A stretch of 64,000 nt of DNA from Rhizobium sp. CIAT894 (GTDB lineage: Bacteria; Pseudomonadota; Alphaproteobacteria; Rhizobiales; Rhizobiaceae): the NCBI RefSeq assembly GCF_000172795.2, contig NZ_CP020947.1, forward strand, positions 4,109,001 through 4,173,000. The letters run 5' to 3'. Shown here piece after piece: positions 36,165 to 48,764 of this stretch. The translations under genes were made by a program, and so were the position numbers. The notes beneath the pieces were generated by a model. The model had not been told where the DNA came from and made no database searches. It saw nothing but the letters and a program-made list of their open reading frames with translations. The number at the start of each line of letters is the position of its first letter. Position 1 is the first letter of the stretch.

Positions 36165-39149
36165 TTAGCCGCCCAATGCATCCTCGAGGAATGCGGCGAG
36201 CTGCGACAGATGCTTGGACATCAGGCCCGTCGCCGGTGAGGCGGCGGCCGGACGGCCGGTATAACGGACGCGCTGGTACTTTGCATCGATATGGGCGAGC
36301 ACCCATTCGAGGAAGGGGTCGATGAACGACCATGCGCCCATGTTCTTCGGCTCTTCCTGGCACCAGACCATCTCGGCATTGCGGAAGCGCGACAGCTCGT
36401 TGATCAGCGCCTTTGCCGGGAACGGATAGAGCTGTTCGACACGCAGAAGATAGATGTCGTCGATGCCGCGCTTTTCGCGTTCCTCGAGAAGATCGTAATA
36501 GACCTTGCCGGAGCACATGACGACACGACGGATCTTGTTGTCCTTCTGCAGCTTGATCGGGCCGTCCTTGATCACTTCGGCATCATCCCAGAGCAGGCGA
36601 TGGAAGGCGGATTCGCCGGCCATTTCGGCAAGCGTCGAGACCGCCCGCTTGTGGCGCAGCAGTGATTTCGGCGTCATCAGGATCAGCGGCTTGCGGAAGT
36701 CGCGCTTCAGCTGCCGGCGCAGGATATGGAAGTAGTTCGCCGGCGTCGTGACATTGGCGACCTGCATGTTGTCTTCTGCGCAAAGCTGCAGGAAACGCTC
36801 GAGGCGGGCCGAGGAATGTTCCGGACCCTGACCTTCATAACCGTGCGGCAACAGGCAGACGAGGCCCGACATGCGCAGCCATTTGCGTTCGCCCGACGAG
36901 ATGAACTGGTCGAAAACCACCTGCGCGCCGTTGGCGAAATCGCCGAACTGGGCTTCCCAGAGCGTCAGCGCATTCGGGCGGGCCAGCGAGTAGCCATATT
37001 CGAAACCGAGCACGGCCTCTTCCGAAAGCATCGAATTGATGACTTCGTAGCGACCCTGGGTCGGCGAGAGATTGGCGAGCGGGATGTAGCGTTCCTCGGT
37101 TTCCTGATCGTAGAGAACCGAATGGCGCTGCGAGAAGGTGCCGCGTTCGCAATCCTGGCCTGACAGACGGATCTTGCTGCCCTCGACACAAAGCGCGCCG
37201 AAGGAGAGCGCCTCAGCCATCGCCCAGTCGATGCCCTCGCCGGTGGCGATCATGTTGGCGCGGTTTTCCATGAAACGCTGGATCGTGCGATGCGCATTGA
37301 AGCCCGCCGGGATCTCCGACAGCTTGCGGCCGATTTCCTTCAGCGTCTTCATCGGCACGGCCGTTTTGCCGCGGCGCTGCTCGTCGGCATTGTCGGCCGC
37401 GCGCAGGCCCGACCACTCGCCATCAAGCCAGTCGGCCTTATTCGGCTTATAGTGCTGGCCGGCCTCGAACTCCTGTTCGAGATGGGCGCGCCAGTCGGCC
37501 TTCAGTTTCTCGACTTCACCTTCGGTGAGCAGGCCTTCGGCGACGAGGCGCGCCGCATAGATCTGCAGCACGGTCTTGTGGCCGCGGATGACCTTGTACA
37601 TCTTCGGCTGCGTGAAGGACGGTTCATCGCCTTCATTGTGGCCGTAGCGGCGATAGCAGAACATGTCGAGCACCACAGGCTTGTGGAACTTCATGCGGAA
37701 TTCGGTGGCGATCTTGGCGCCATAAACGACCGCTTCCGGATCGTCGCCGTTGACGTGGAAGATCGGCGCCTCGATCATCTTGGCGACGTCGGACGGATAG
37801 GGCGACGAACGCGAGAAGGCCGGGTTCGTGGTGAAGCCGATCTGGTTGTTGATGATGACGTGCATGGTGCCGGCGACGCGATGGCCGCGCAGGCCGGAAA
37901 GGCCGAGGATTTCGGCAATGACGCCCTGGCCGGCGAAGGCGGCGTCGCCATGAATCAGCAGCGGCAGAACCTTGGCGCGTTCGGACAGCGGAATGATGTC
38001 GCCGTCCCAGACGGCCGCATTCATGTCCTGCTTGGCGCGGGCCTTGCCCATGACGACCGGGTCGACGATTTCAAGATGCGAGGGGTTTGCCGTCAGCGAG
38101 ACATGCACCTTGTTGCCGTCGAATTCGCGGTCGGAGGAGGCGCCGAGATGGTACTTGACGTCGCCCGAACCTTCGACTTCGTCGGGTGCGTAGGAGCCGC
38201 CCTTGAACTCGTGGAAGATCGCCCGGTGCGGCTTGCCCATGACCTGGGACAGCACGTTCAGGCGGCCGCGATGGGCCATGCCGAAGACGGCTTCCTTGAG
38301 GCCGAGATGACCGCCGCGCTTCAAGATCTGCTCCAAAGCCGGGATCAGCGATTCGCCGCCGTCGAGGCCGAAGCGCTTGGTGCCCTTGAACTTGACGTCG
38401 AGGAACTGTTCGTAGCCTTCGGCTTCGATGAGCTTGGCAAGGATCGCCTTCTTGCCTTCGGCCGTGAAAGCCACGCCCTTGTCCGGTCCCTCGATACGCT
38501 CCTGGATCCAGGCCTTCTCTTCCGGATTGGAGATATGCATGAATTCGACGCCGAGCGTCGAGCAATAGGTGCGCTCGAGAATATCGATCATCTCGCGGAT
38601 GGTCGCGTATTCCAGGCCGAGCACGTTATCGATGAAGATCCTGCGGTCGTAATCGGCTGATGTGAAGCCGTAATTCTCGGGCGACAGCTCGCGATAGTCG
38701 TCGACCGATGCGGCGATGCCGAGCGGGTCGAGCTTGGCATGCAGGTGGCCACGCATGCGGTAGGCGCGGATCATCATGATGGCGCGCACGGAATCGCGTG
38801 TCGCCTGCAGAACGTCGGTGCTGTCGGCGGGCTTGCCCTCAGCGGCAGCCTTCGCTTTCACCTTGGTCTCGATGACCTTTTCGACGATGCCCCAGTCGCC
38901 GTCGAGCGCCGACACCAGATCGCCGCCGGCCTGAAGCGGCCAGTTCTTCTTGCGCCAGGAAGCCCCCTTGGCCGCTCTCTTCACATCGCTGGGATCGTCC
39001 TCCAGCGCCTTGAAGAAGGTGCGCCACTGATCGTCGACCGACGCCGGATCCTCTTCGTATCGCGCATAGAGCTGCTCGATATAGGCCGCGTTGGCGCCAT
39101 CCAGAAACGAGGTGATCTGAAACTGCTCGTTGGCTTCTTGCCGTGCCAT
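36165..39149 (-). CDS. sucA: 2-oxoglutarate dehydrogenase E1 component
   Basis: 994 residues. The N-terminal helix for E2 contact (NEQFQITSFLDGANAAYIEQ), the ThDP domain with GMAHRGRLNVL, GDAAFAGQGV and INNQIGFTTNP, and the pyrimidine-domain part with RGTFSQRHSVLYDQ. It decarboxylates 2-oxoglutarate and succinylates the SucB lipoate. The gap to sucD is 168 bp, larger than other junctions in the cluster, and contains a GC-rich hairpin. Confidence 0.98.
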   Translation of the reverse strand: MARQEANEQFQITSFLDGANAAYIEQLYARYEEDPASVDDQWRTFFKALEDDPSDVKRAAKGASWRKKNWPLQAGGDLVSALDGDWGIVEKVIETKVKAKAAAEGKPADSTDVLQATRDSVRAIMMIRAYRMRGHLHAKLDPLGIAASVDDYRELSPENYGFTSADYDRRIFIDNVLGLEYATIREMIDILERTYCSTLGVEFMHISNPEEKAWIQERIEGPDKGVAFTAEGKKAILAKLIEAEGYEQFLDVKFKGTKRFGLDGGESLIPALEQILKRGGHLGLKEAVFGMAHRGRLNVLSQVMGKPHRAIFHEFKGGSYAPDEVEGSGDVKYHLGASSDREFDGNKVHVSLTANPSHLEIVDPVVMGKARAKQDMNAAVWDGDIIPLSERAKVLPLLIHGDAAFAGQGVIAEILGLSGLRGHRVAGTMHVIINNQIGFTTNPAFSRSSPYPSDVAKMIEAPIFHVNGDDPEAVVYGAKIATEFRMKFHKPVVLDMFCYRRYGHNEGDEPSFTQPKMYKVIRGHKTVLQIYAARLVAEGLLTEGEVEKLKADWRAHLEQEFEAGQHYKPNKADWLDGEWSGLRAADNADEQRRGKTAVPMKTLKEIGRKLSEIPAGFNAHRTIQRFMENRANMIATGEGIDWAMAEALSFGALCVEGSKIRLSGQDCERGTFSQRHSVLYDQETEERYIPLANLSPTQGRYEVINSMLSEEAVLGFEYGYSLARPNALTLWEAQFGDFANGAQVVFDQFISSGERKWLRMSGLVCLLPHGYEGQGPEHSSARLERFLQLCAEDNMQVANVTTPANYFHILRRQLKRDFRKPLILMTPKSLLRHKRAVSTLAEMAGESAFHRLLWDDAEVIKDGPIKLQKDNKIRRVVMCSGKVYYDLLEEREKRGIDDIYLLRVEQLYPFPAKALINELSRFRNAEMVWCQEEPKNMGAWSFIDPFLEWVLAHIDAKYQRVRYTGRPAAASPATGLMSKHLSQLAAFLEDALGG

Positions 39150-39269
39150 GGTGTTCTGCGGACGCTTCCGTCCGCCTCCCGACTTTGATGAATTTGCCGG
39201 CGATAGCCGGCTGCCGCATTCCGATTGCCGCCTGTCCGCGGCGCATCTGCATGTCTCGTGCCGTCAAGG

Positions 39270-39305
39270 CCGGGCGGAAGGCTGAGATGCCACTCCTCCG
39301 CCCGG
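39270..39305 (-). promoter_or_regulatory. GC-rich hairpin between sucD and sucA
   Basis: Arms CCGGGCGGA and TCCGCCCGG with an 18-nt loop, 13 bp past the sucD stop (39318) on the minus strand. No T-run follows, so a full terminator is unlikely; it could set the relative mRNA levels of sucCD and sucAB. Confidence 0.4.
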
Positions 39306-39317
39306 GTATAAGTTGGA

Positions 39318-40220
39318 TTAGCCCTTGAGGACTTCAACCAGCGTCTTGCCGAGGCGGGCCGGAGACGGCGACACCTTGATGCCTGCCGCTTCCATCGCCG
39401 CGATCTTCGATTCCGCATCGCCCTTGCCGCCGGATACCACGGCGCCGGCATGGCCCATGGTGCGGCCCTTCGGCGCCGTACGACCGGCGATGAAGCCAGC
39501 CATCGGCTTCTTGCGGCCCTTTTTGGCCTCGTCGATGAGGAACTGGGCCGCGTCTTCTTCAGCCGAGCCGCCGATTTCGCCGATCATGATGATCGAGGTC
39601 GTGGCTTCGTCGGCCAGGAACATTTCCAGCACATCGATGAACTCGGTGCCCTTGACCGGGTCGCCGCCGATGCCGACGGCCGTCGTCTGGCCGAGACCTT
39701 CGTTGGAGGTCTGGAACACGGCTTCATAGGTCAGCGTGCCCGAGCGGGACACGATGCCGACCGAACCCTTGCGGAAGATCGAGCCCGGCATGATGCCGAT
39801 CTTGCATTCTTCCGGGGTCATGATGCCCGGGCAGTTGGGCCCAAGCAGTCGCGACTTGGAACGGTCGAGGCGAGCCTTGACGCGCACCATGTCCATGACC
39901 GGGATGCCTTCTGTGATGCAGGTGATGAACGGGATCTCGGCGTCGATCGCTTCGATGATCGCATCGGCAGCACCGGCCGGCGGAACATAGATGACCGATG
40001 CGTTGGCGCCGGTCTTTTCCTTGCCTTCGGCAACGGTTGCGAAGATCGGCAGGCTTTCGCCCTTGGCGCCGGTCCAGTTTTCGCCGCCCTTCTTCGGGTG
40101 GATGCCGCCGACCATCTGCGTGCCGTAATAGGCCAGCGCCTGTTCGGTGTGGAACGTGCCGGTCTTGCCGGTCAGACCCTGAACGAGGATCTTGGTGTCT
40201 TTATTGACGAGAATAGACAT
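39318..40220 (-). CDS. sucD: succinyl-CoA synthetase alpha subunit
   Basis: 300 residues. CoA-binding loop [10 protein letters not shown] (15-24), Cys130 in GPNCPG, and the phosphorylated His257 in [11 protein letters not shown]. With SucC it converts succinyl-CoA to succinate with ATP or GTP formation. Start at 40220 with AAGGA upstream; 19 bp after sucC. Confidence 0.98.
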   Translation of the reverse strand: MSILVNKDTKILVQGLTGKTGTFHTEQALAYYGTQMVGGIHPKKGGENWTGAKGESLPIFATVAEGKEKTGANASVIYVPPAGAADAIIEAIDAEIPFITCITEGIPVMDMVRVKARLDRSKSRLLGPNCPGIMTPEECKIGIMPGSIFRKGSVGIVSRSGTLTYEAVFQTSNEGLGQTTAVGIGGDPVKGTEFIDVLEMFLADEATTSIIMIGEIGGSAEEDAAQFLIDEAKKGRKKPMAGFIAGRTAPKGRTMGHAGAVVSGGKGDAESKIAAMEAAGIKVSPSPARLGKTLVEVLKG

Positions 40221-40239
40221 TCTTTCAGATCCTTCAAAA

Positions 40240-41433
<1,194 letters not shown>

Positions 41434-41468
41434 GGGTCTATCCCTGTTTTATGACTTCAGCGCGTCGA

Positions 41469-42551
<1,083 letters not shown>

Positions 42552-42577
42552 TCAATCGTTTAGATACAAAAATTCTT

Positions 42578-42589
42578 ACGTAAACGTAA
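42578..42589. promoter_or_regulatory. tandem ACGTAA hexamers upstream of mdh
   Basis: ACGTAAACGTAA, preceded by TT (so TTACGTAA is also a palindrome), in the AT-rich gap about 150 bp before the mdh start. It is the only regular motif found in this promoter; a regulator cannot be named. Confidence 0.25.
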
Positions 42590-42609
42590 AACAGCCTGTC
42601 ACCGGATTG

Positions 42610-43773
42610 TTACTCGGCGGCGCGCTTCTCATGGTGCAGCGCAAGATATTCGGCGCTGCGCATCTCGAACAGGCGTGAAGCCGTGCGGTCGAATTCGAAG
42701 CCTTCGGTGCCGCGGCGATGCACGAGCAGTTCCTCCGGCATCGCCGCCGCAGAAATGTAAAGACGCACCGCATGATCGTAGAAGGTGTCGACCAGAATGA
42801 TGAACCGCTTGATCTGGTTGCGCTTTTCCGGCCCCAGCAAGGGAACGTGATCGAGGAAGACCATATCGAAGCGCTCGGCGATGGCGAGGAAATCGGCAGC
42901 CCCGAGCGGTCTGTCGCAAAGATCGGCGAAGGAAAACCGCGCCATGCGATCGACGGCGAGAGGCACGTGGATGTGGCGCCCCTTCATCGGAATATCGAGC
43001 GGCTGCGCCTTTCGCCCGTGCAGTGCCTGCGTCCAGGACGCATCCATCGCCATATCGTTATGGTCGTTGATCGGCACCAGATAGACCGGCTGGCTGCTCA
43101 ACTTTTCCATCCGGTAATCGGTCGGCGAATCCAGGGTGACGACGTCGACATGCTGTTTTAGAAGAGCGACGAAGGGCAGGAACAGGCCGCGATTGAGACC
43201 ATCCGTGTAGAGATTGTCGGGCTCGACATTGGAGGTCGCGACCAGCACACATCCGCGCGCGAAAAGCTCGGAAAACAGCCGCGACAGGATCATCGCATCG
43301 GCGATGTCGGTGACCGTGAATTCGTCGAAGCAGAGCAGTTCCGCTTCCTCGTAGAGGGCTGCGGCAACCGGCGGCATCGGATCGGCCTGCTTCGTCTCGC
43401 CGTTCTTGAGCTTCTGGCGGTGCGCCGCGATGCGATTGTGCACATCCGCCATGAATTCGTGGAAATGCGCCCGGCGCTTCTTCCTGCACGGCGCCATCGA
43501 GAAGAACATGTCCATCAGCATGGTCTTGCCGCGGCCGACGCTGCCATGGATGTAAAGCCCCCTGGTGCCGTCGCTGGATTTTTTCTTGGCCGCAAACAGC
43601 CAGCCCAGCGCGCTCGATTTTGCCGCCGGCCGCCGCTGTTTCAGCCCGGCAAGCACCCGGTCGAGGCTCTTTGCCACGTCCATCTGGGCGGAATCGACCT
43701 GAAGCGTGCCCGATGCGGTCAGCGCTTTAAGCTGTTCGCAGACGCTGAGCGCGTAATCCGGCATGGGTTGCAT
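42610..43773 (-). CDS. zapE: cell division ATPase ZapE (AFG1-like)
   Basis: 387 residues. Walker A GSVGRGKT (77-84), Walker B LLCFDEF with Asp150-Glu151, sensor VATSNVEPDNLY. ZapE/Afg1 proteins act on FtsZ rings or aid turnover of respiratory-chain subunits. Its position beside mdh is common in rhizobia. Two ATG codons occur in the first four residues. Confidence 0.94.
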   Translation of the reverse strand: MQPMPDYALSVCEQLKALTASGTLQVDSAQMDVAKSLDRVLAGLKQRRPAAKSSALGWLFAAKKKSSDGTRGLYIHGSVGRGKTMLMDMFFSMAPCRKKRRAHFHEFMADVHNRIAAHRQKLKNGETKQADPMPPVAAALYEEAELLCFDEFTVTDIADAMILSRLFSELFARGCVLVATSNVEPDNLYTDGLNRGLFLPFVALLKQHVDVVTLDSPTDYRMEKLSSQPVYLVPINDHNDMAMDASWTQALHGRKAQPLDIPMKGRHIHVPLAVDRMARFSFADLCDRPLGAADFLAIAERFDMVFLDHVPLLGPEKRNQIKRFIILVDTFYDHAVRLYISAAAMPEELLVHRRGTEGFEFDRTASRLFEMRSAEYLALHHEKRAAE

Positions 43774-43855
43774 GAGGGCATATCCGCCTGTCAGTCATCG
43801 GCGGAGGCCCGCCGGATCGTTTACCGCGCCGGTTTCTTCTACCGTGCCGGCTGGT

Positions 43856-44371
43856 TTACCGGCTGAGGCTGATCTGCTGGCCGGTGCTGGTCTGGCCCTC
43901 GAAGCGGTTGTCGGCCGTCTTGTAGACGCTGCCGAGCTGATTGCCCGAGCGGTCCTTGAGCAGCACCTGCTTGCCGGCAACCTCCCAGGAGCCCATCGCC
44001 GTCAGCTCGCCGACGCAGCCGCGCGTTCCGCCGCGCGAACCGCTGCCGAGATTGGTCAGCGTCAGGAACATGTCGCAGCTGCCGTTGACACGCCAGCTTC
44101 CAACCATCGATTCCTTGGTGACGTCAAGCGCATTCGCGGCCATTGCGCCGGGCTGAACTCCCGGCATCGATGCCGTCGTCGCCGTCGGTGCCGCCGGAAA
44201 CTGCGAATTGTTGACCGGCGGAAGCTGCCCGCCCTGCACCGAGGGAACCGGCTGTGCCGTCAGTGGCGCCGGTCCGGCATTCGGGCTGGAGCTGTAATCA
44301 TATGCCGTACGCTGACAACCGGCTAGCGCGAGAGCCACCACCAGACCTGTCATCGCATATCGCAACTGCAT
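43856..44371 (-). CDS. Omp19/Inh-like outer-membrane lipoprotein (AprI protease-inhibitor fold)
   Basis: 171 residues from the third of three tandem ATGs (44371), which is 7 nt from AGGAG; starts at 44374 or 44377 are less well spaced. Lipobox LALAGC with lipid-modified Cys19, a Pro/Ala-rich linker (to about residue 85), then an Inh-type beta-barrel: [36 protein letters not shown] and the end [15 protein letters not shown]. The architecture and the end match Brucella Omp19, a lipoprotein that inhibits proteases. Function in a rhizobium is inferred. Confidence 0.85.
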   Translation of the reverse strand: MQLRYAMTGLVVALALAGCQRTAYDYSSSPNAGPAPLTAQPVPSVQGGQLPPVNNSQFPAAPTATTASMPGVQPGAMAANALDVTKESMVGSWRVNGSCDMFLTLTNLGSGSRGGTRGCVGELTAMGSWEVAGKQVLLKDRSGNQLGSVYKTADNRFEGQTSTGQQISLSR

Positions 44372-44507
44372 CATCATACTCCTGAGTTCGGCTAGCGCCG
44401 CAGAGAAACCCGCGTGAGACAAGTCCGATTATCGTAACTCGCTTTGGTTAATCAAGTCGGACGGCATAAATTGCCCGTGACAACAACTAACCGAAAAACG
44501 ATACAGT

Positions 44508-45326
44508 TCAACTGTCCCGCTGCAAAACTTCCTGCACATAGAATTTGTCAGCAAGGTGTTGCGCGCGCTGATCTCTGTCCGGATCCCGGTCGAACTCCCG
44601 CAATATCCCGGAATAACGCTCGAACGCACTCTCCAGAAAGGATCGCACCAGCAACGGCGGCTGACCTTCCCCCATTTCGCGTGTCTGTTTCTTCACATGC
44701 ACGAGATCGAGTATCGCCGTTCGAAGGTCGGGAGCGATCGGGATCGCCTCCAGGCATTCCAGCATATTCATCGGTGGCAGCACGCGAAACGAACGCTGCC
44801 GCATCCATTCGAGCGCGATCGCCGGGCGCACGGTATAAAGGAGCTTCTTCAGCTTGATCGGCCCCTCGCCCTGGTTCTGAAAATGCTGCCGCATGAGCCC
44901 GACATAATGGCCAGCGACCTTCTCCGGCACCATGATGAGATCGAGCAGCGCGCCGAGACGTGAGCGAAAACCGGCTTCCTCTTCATAAGCGATCGGCGAC
45001 TTCAGCCATTCGACCACCACCGCGTTTCCCTTGAGGGCAAGCAGCAGCGCCTTTCGCAGATCCCAGCCACCGGTATCGATATCGCCAATGATCGGAAATT
45101 CGATGACATCGCGCGCCGAAGCAAGTGCCAGATGATGCTCGACAGGGCGGATATAGACGAAACGGCAATCATAATCGCTGTCGGGAGATGGAAAACCCCA
45201 GGCGCGGCTGCCGCTTTCGATCGCGAAACCGATGCGGATACCCTGCTCGCGCACCGAGGCGAGCCGTGACCTGATCTCCTTGACGGCTTCGGGATCGAAG
45301 CCGTCTATTCCGCCATCGGCATGCAT
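44508..45326 (-). CDS. RlaP-like nucleotidyltransferase family protein
   Basis: 272 residues. The nucleotidyltransferase motif is SGSRAWGFPSPDSDYDCRFVY-like (GS-x8-D-x-D), followed by helices with RPAIALEWMRQ. These proteins resemble YcgL/RlaP, proposed to act on RNA ligase products; the true substrate is unknown. It starts 5 bp from the sdhB stop and may be transcribed at the end of the sdh operon. Confidence 0.85.
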   Translation of the reverse strand: MHADGGIDGFDPEAVKEIRSRLASVREQGIRIGFAIESGSRAWGFPSPDSDYDCRFVYIRPVEHHLALASARDVIEFPIIGDIDTGGWDLRKALLLALKGNAVVVEWLKSPIAYEEEAGFRSRLGALLDLIMVPEKVAGHYVGLMRQHFQNQGEGPIKLKKLLYTVRPAIALEWMRQRSFRVLPPMNMLECLEAIPIAPDLRTAILDLVHVKKQTREMGEGQPPLLVRSFLESAFERYSGILREFDRDPDRDQRAQHLADKFYVQEVLQRDS

Positions 45327-45330
45327 GCCA

Positions 45331-46110
45331 TCAGACCCGGCGTTCGACCATCATCTTCTTGATTTCGGCGATCGCCTTGGCCGGATTGAGGCCCTTCGGG
45401 CAGGTCTGCGCGCAGTTCATGATCGTGTGGCAGCGATAGAGGCGGAACGGATCTTCGAGATTGTCGAGGCGTTCGCCGGTTGCCTCGTCCCTGGAATCGA
45501 TCAGCCAGCGATAGGCCTGCAGCAGCACGGCCGGACCGAGATAGCGGTCGCCGTTCCACCAGTAGCTCGGACAGGAAGTCGAGCAGCAGGCGCAGAGGAT
45601 GCATTCATAAAGGCCGTCGAGCTTCTGCCGGTCCTCATGGCTCTGCTTCCACTCCTTGGCAGGCGCCGGCGACACCGTCTTCAGCCAGGGTTCGATCGAA
45701 CGATGCTGGGCATAGAAATTGGTGAGGTCGGGCACCAGATCCTTGACGACAGGCAGATGCGGCAACGGATAGATCTTCACCGCGCCCTTGATATCGTCGA
45801 GGCCCTTGGTGCAGGCCAGCGTATTGGTGCCGTCGATGTTCATCGCGCAGGAGCCGCAGATACCCTCGCGACAGGAGCGGCGCAGCGTCAGCGTCGGGTC
45901 GATCTTGTTCTTGATGTAGAGCAGGCCGTCGAGCACCATCGGGCCGCAATCGTCGACATCGATGTAGAAAGTGTCGATCGACGGGTTCTGCCCGTCGTCC
46001 GGGCTCCAGCGGTAGACGCGGAACTCACGGGTGTTCTTGGCACCCGCCGGCTTCGGCCAGACCTTGCCTTCGCGCATCTGAGAATTCTTGGGGAGAGCGA
46101 GTTCAACCAT
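45331..46110 (-). CDS. sdhB: succinate dehydrogenase iron-sulfur subunit
   Basis: 259 residues. [2Fe-2S] ligands Cys80, 85, 88, 100; [4Fe-4S] and [3Fe-4S] ligands within Cys170-CxxCxxCxxxC180 and Cys227, 233, 237. It carries electrons from SdhA flavin to ubiquinone at the cytoplasmic face of the inner membrane. 18 bp after sdhA. Confidence 0.98.
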   Translation of the reverse strand: MVELALPKNSQMREGKVWPKPAGAKNTREFRVYRWSPDDGQNPSIDTFYIDVDDCGPMVLDGLLYIKNKIDPTLTLRRSCREGICGSCAMNIDGTNTLACTKGLDDIKGAVKIYPLPHLPVVKDLVPDLTNFYAQHRSIEPWLKTVSPAPAKEWKQSHEDRQKLDGLYECILCACCSTSCPSYWWNGDRYLGPAVLLQAYRWLIDSRDEATGERLDNLEDPFRLYRCHTIMNCAQTCPKGLNPAKAIAEIKKMMVERRV

Positions 46111-46128
46111 ATCCGGTTCCTCTTGAAA

Positions 46129-47970
46129 TCAGTACACGCGAGCTTTCGGCTCGATCTTATGCGGATCGATGCCTTCGGCGATGAGCTCGGTGTGAACCGG
46201 CCGATAATCGAGCTTCACATTGCCCGCCTCGTTCACCCAGGCGAGCGTGTGCTTGCGCCAGTTGAGGTCGTCGCGGCCGGCGAATGCACCTTCGGTATAA
46301 TCCTCGCGGGCATGCGAACCGCGGCTCTCCTTGCGGGCCTCGGCGCCGTAGATCGTCGTGATGGCGTTGGCCATCAGGTTCTGCAGTTCGAGTGTTTCCA
46401 CCAGGTCGGAGTTCCAGACCATCGAACGGTCGGTGACCTTGATATCCTGCATCTCGCCCCAGATCGCCGAAATGCGCCGGCAGCCGGATTCCAGCGAGTC
46501 CTGCGTGCGGAACACGGCAGCGTCTTCCTGCATGGCGCGCTGCATCTTCTCGCGCAGCACAGCCGTCGGCGTGCCGCCGCTGGCGTGACGCAGACCGTCA
46601 AAGCGGTCCATGATCTTGTCGCAGGCAGCGACGTTGAGATGCGGGATCGGCGCTGCGCGGTCGATGACTTCGCCGGCGCGGATCGCAGCGGCGCGGCCGA
46701 AGACCACGAGGTCGATCAGCGAGTTGGAGCCGAGGCGGTTGGCGCCGTGCACCGAGGCGCAGCCGGCCTCACCGACAGCCATCAGGCCCGGAATGATCCG
46801 CTCCGGATTGGCGCTGTCGGCGTTCAGCACTTCGCCCCAGTAGTTCGTGGGAATGCCGCCCATATTGTAGTGAACGGTCGGCAGAACCGGGATCGGCTCG
46901 CGCGTGACGTCGACGCCGGCAAAGATCTTGGCACTCTCGGAAATCCCCGGCAGGCGTTCATGCAGCACAGCCGGATCGAGATGGTCGAGATGCAGGAAGA
47001 TATGATCCTTGTTCTTGCCGACGCCGCGGCCTTCGCGGATCTCCAGCGTCATGCAGCGCGAAACGACGTCGCGCGAGGCAAGGTCCTTGGCCGAGGGCGC
47101 ATAACGCTCCATGAAGCGTTCGCCCTCGGAATTGACGAGGTAGCCGCCTTCGCCGCGTGCGCCCTCGGTGATCAGACAGCCCGAACCATAGATGCCGGTC
47201 GGGTGGAACTGGACGAATTCCATGTCCTGCAGCGGCAGGCCGGCGCGCGCCACCATGCCGCCACCGTCGCCGGTGCAGGTATGGGCAGACGTTGCCGAGA
47301 AATAGGCGCGGCCGTAGCCGCCGGTTGCCAACACCACCATCTTGGCAGCGAAGCGATGGATCGTGCCGTCATCGAGGCACCAGGCGACGACGCCGGTGCA
47401 GCGGCTGCCGTCTTCCGACATGATCAGGTCGAGCGCGAAATACTCGATGAAGAATTCGGCATTGTGGCGCAGCGACTGGCCGTAGAGCGTATGCAGGATG
47501 GCGTGGCCGGTGCGGTCGGCAACGGCGCAGGTGCGCTGCACCGGCGGGCCTTCGCCGTAATTCTGCATGTGGCCGCCGAACGGGCGCTGATAGATCTTGC
47601 CTTCCTCGTTGCGCGAGAACGGCACGCCGTAATGCTCGAGCTCATAGACCGCCTTCGGCGCTTCCATGGTGAGATACTGCATGGCGTCGACGTCGCCGAG
47701 CCAGTCGGAACCCTTGACGGTGTCGTAGAGGTGCCACTGCCAGCTGTCGGGCGTCATGTTGCGCAGCGAGGCGGCAATGCCGCCCTGGGCGGCGACCGTG
47801 TGCGAGCGGGTCGGGAATACCTTGGTGATGCAGGCCGTGCGGAACCCCTGCTCGGCCATCCCCAGCGTGGCGCGCAACCCCGCGCCGCCGGCGCCGACGA
47901 CGATCACGTCGTAGGAGTGATCGATATATTTGTAGGCCTTGCCGTTCTGGGCGGGTGAAGTCGGTGCCAT
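46129..47970 (-). CDS. sdhA: succinate dehydrogenase flavoprotein subunit
   Basis: 613 residues. FAD loop GAGGAG (26-31), covalent-FAD His57 in [10 protein letters not shown], and the active-site region with [20 protein letters not shown] split around residue 250. Oxidises succinate to fumarate. Seven bp separate it from sdhD. Confidence 0.98.
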   Translation of the reverse strand: MAPTSPAQNGKAYKYIDHSYDVIVVGAGGAGLRATLGMAEQGFRTACITKVFPTRSHTVAAQGGIAASLRNMTPDSWQWHLYDTVKGSDWLGDVDAMQYLTMEAPKAVYELEHYGVPFSRNEEGKIYQRPFGGHMQNYGEGPPVQRTCAVADRTGHAILHTLYGQSLRHNAEFFIEYFALDLIMSEDGSRCTGVVAWCLDDGTIHRFAAKMVVLATGGYGRAYFSATSAHTCTGDGGGMVARAGLPLQDMEFVQFHPTGIYGSGCLITEGARGEGGYLVNSEGERFMERYAPSAKDLASRDVVSRCMTLEIREGRGVGKNKDHIFLHLDHLDPAVLHERLPGISESAKIFAGVDVTREPIPVLPTVHYNMGGIPTNYWGEVLNADSANPERIIPGLMAVGEAGCASVHGANRLGSNSLIDLVVFGRAAAIRAGEVIDRAAPIPHLNVAACDKIMDRFDGLRHASGGTPTAVLREKMQRAMQEDAAVFRTQDSLESGCRRISAIWGEMQDIKVTDRSMVWNSDLVETLELQNLMANAITTIYGAEARKESRGSHAREDYTEGAFAGRDDLNWRKHTLAWVNEAGNVKLDYRPVHTELIAEGIDPHKIEPKARVY

Positions 47971-47977
47971 ATCGAGC

Positions 47978-48358
47978 TTATCCTACAAATGCGATTTTCA
48001 GAATGGCGAAAAGACAGAGGCCGGCGATCAGGATCGCGAAGAAGGTGTTCAGCATTAAGAGAGCGATCTTGCCGAACTCCCCATGCACGTAATCCTCGAT
48101 GATGACCTGCATGCCGAGCTTCATGTGGATGACGCCTGAGATCACCATCAGCCCCATGACGACCGCGACGAACGGGTTCGACAGCGCGCGGACCACATCC
48201 GCATAGGGCGCGCCGGCATAGGCGATCATGAAGAAGAGGAAGAACAGGATGAGCGGAACATTGGCGACGGCCGTCAGACGCTGGCGCCAGAAATGGTCCG
48301 TGCCGTCCTTGGCGGAGCCGAGCCCGCGAACCTTGCCGAGGGGAGTGCGCATATCCAT
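47978..48358 (-). CDS. sdhD: succinate dehydrogenase membrane anchor
   Basis: 126 residues with three spans; heme-side His in [20 protein letters not shown] and the quinone-site Tyr/Asp are in the same segment. The N-terminal [20 protein letters not shown] is the typical alphaproteobacterial start. Confidence 0.95.
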   Translation of the reverse strand: MDMRTPLGKVRGLGSAKDGTDHFWRQRLTAVANVPLILFFLFFMIAYAGAPYADVVRALSNPFVAVVMGLMVISGVIHMKLGMQVIIEDYVHGEFGKIALLMLNTFFAILIAGLCLFAILKIAFVG

Positions 48359-48368
48359 GAGAGGACCT

Positions 48369-48764
48369 TCAGAAGCGAATGAGGAAGCCGATCACCCAGA
48401 CCAGCACGGTCAGACAGAGCGACCCGATGATGTTGGCGATGGCGAGCTTGGTCGAGAATTCCTTCCCGAAGCCGTAGCCGAGATCCCACATGAAGTGGCG
48501 GAAGCCGCCGAGCATGTGATGCAGCAGCGCCCAGGTATAGCCGAGCAGCACGAACTTGCCGAGGAGGCTGCCGAGCACCCAGTTGGCCCAGTCATAGGAG
48601 CCCTGGCCGCTCGCTGCCGCGATCAGCCACCAGGCGACCAGCAGCGTGCCGACGTAAAGCGCCCCACCGGTAATGCGGTGGACGATGGACATGACCATGG
48701 TGGGAATAGGTTTGTAGATTTGCAAATGCGGCGACAGGGGCCGATTATTTGTCACGTTCGCCAT
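48369..48764 (-). CDS. sdhC: succinate dehydrogenase cytochrome b556 subunit
   Basis: 131 residues from ATG 48764 with GAGG 5 nt upstream. [20 protein letters not shown] and VHRITGGAL are the quinone-site signature; the heme His is in [15 protein letters not shown]. First gene of the sdhCDAB operon; the promoter must lie in the long gap 48765-49200. Confidence 0.96.
   Translation of the reverse strand: MANVTNNRPLSPHLQIYKPIPTMVMSIVHRITGGALYVGTLLVAWWLIAAASGQGSYDWANWVLGSLLGKFVLLGYTWALLHHMLGGFRHFMWDLGYGFGKEFSTKLAIANIIGSLCLTVLVWVIGFLIRF

Noticed and set aside
37290-38660. Plus-strand open frame of 456 codons inside sucA
   Set aside because: Antisense shadow of SucA, caused by third-position GC bias.
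45232-47958. Plus-strand open frame of 908 codons opposite sdhB and sdhA
   Set aside because: It spans two well-identified genes in antisense, lacks a ribosome site and shows no protein-family pattern.
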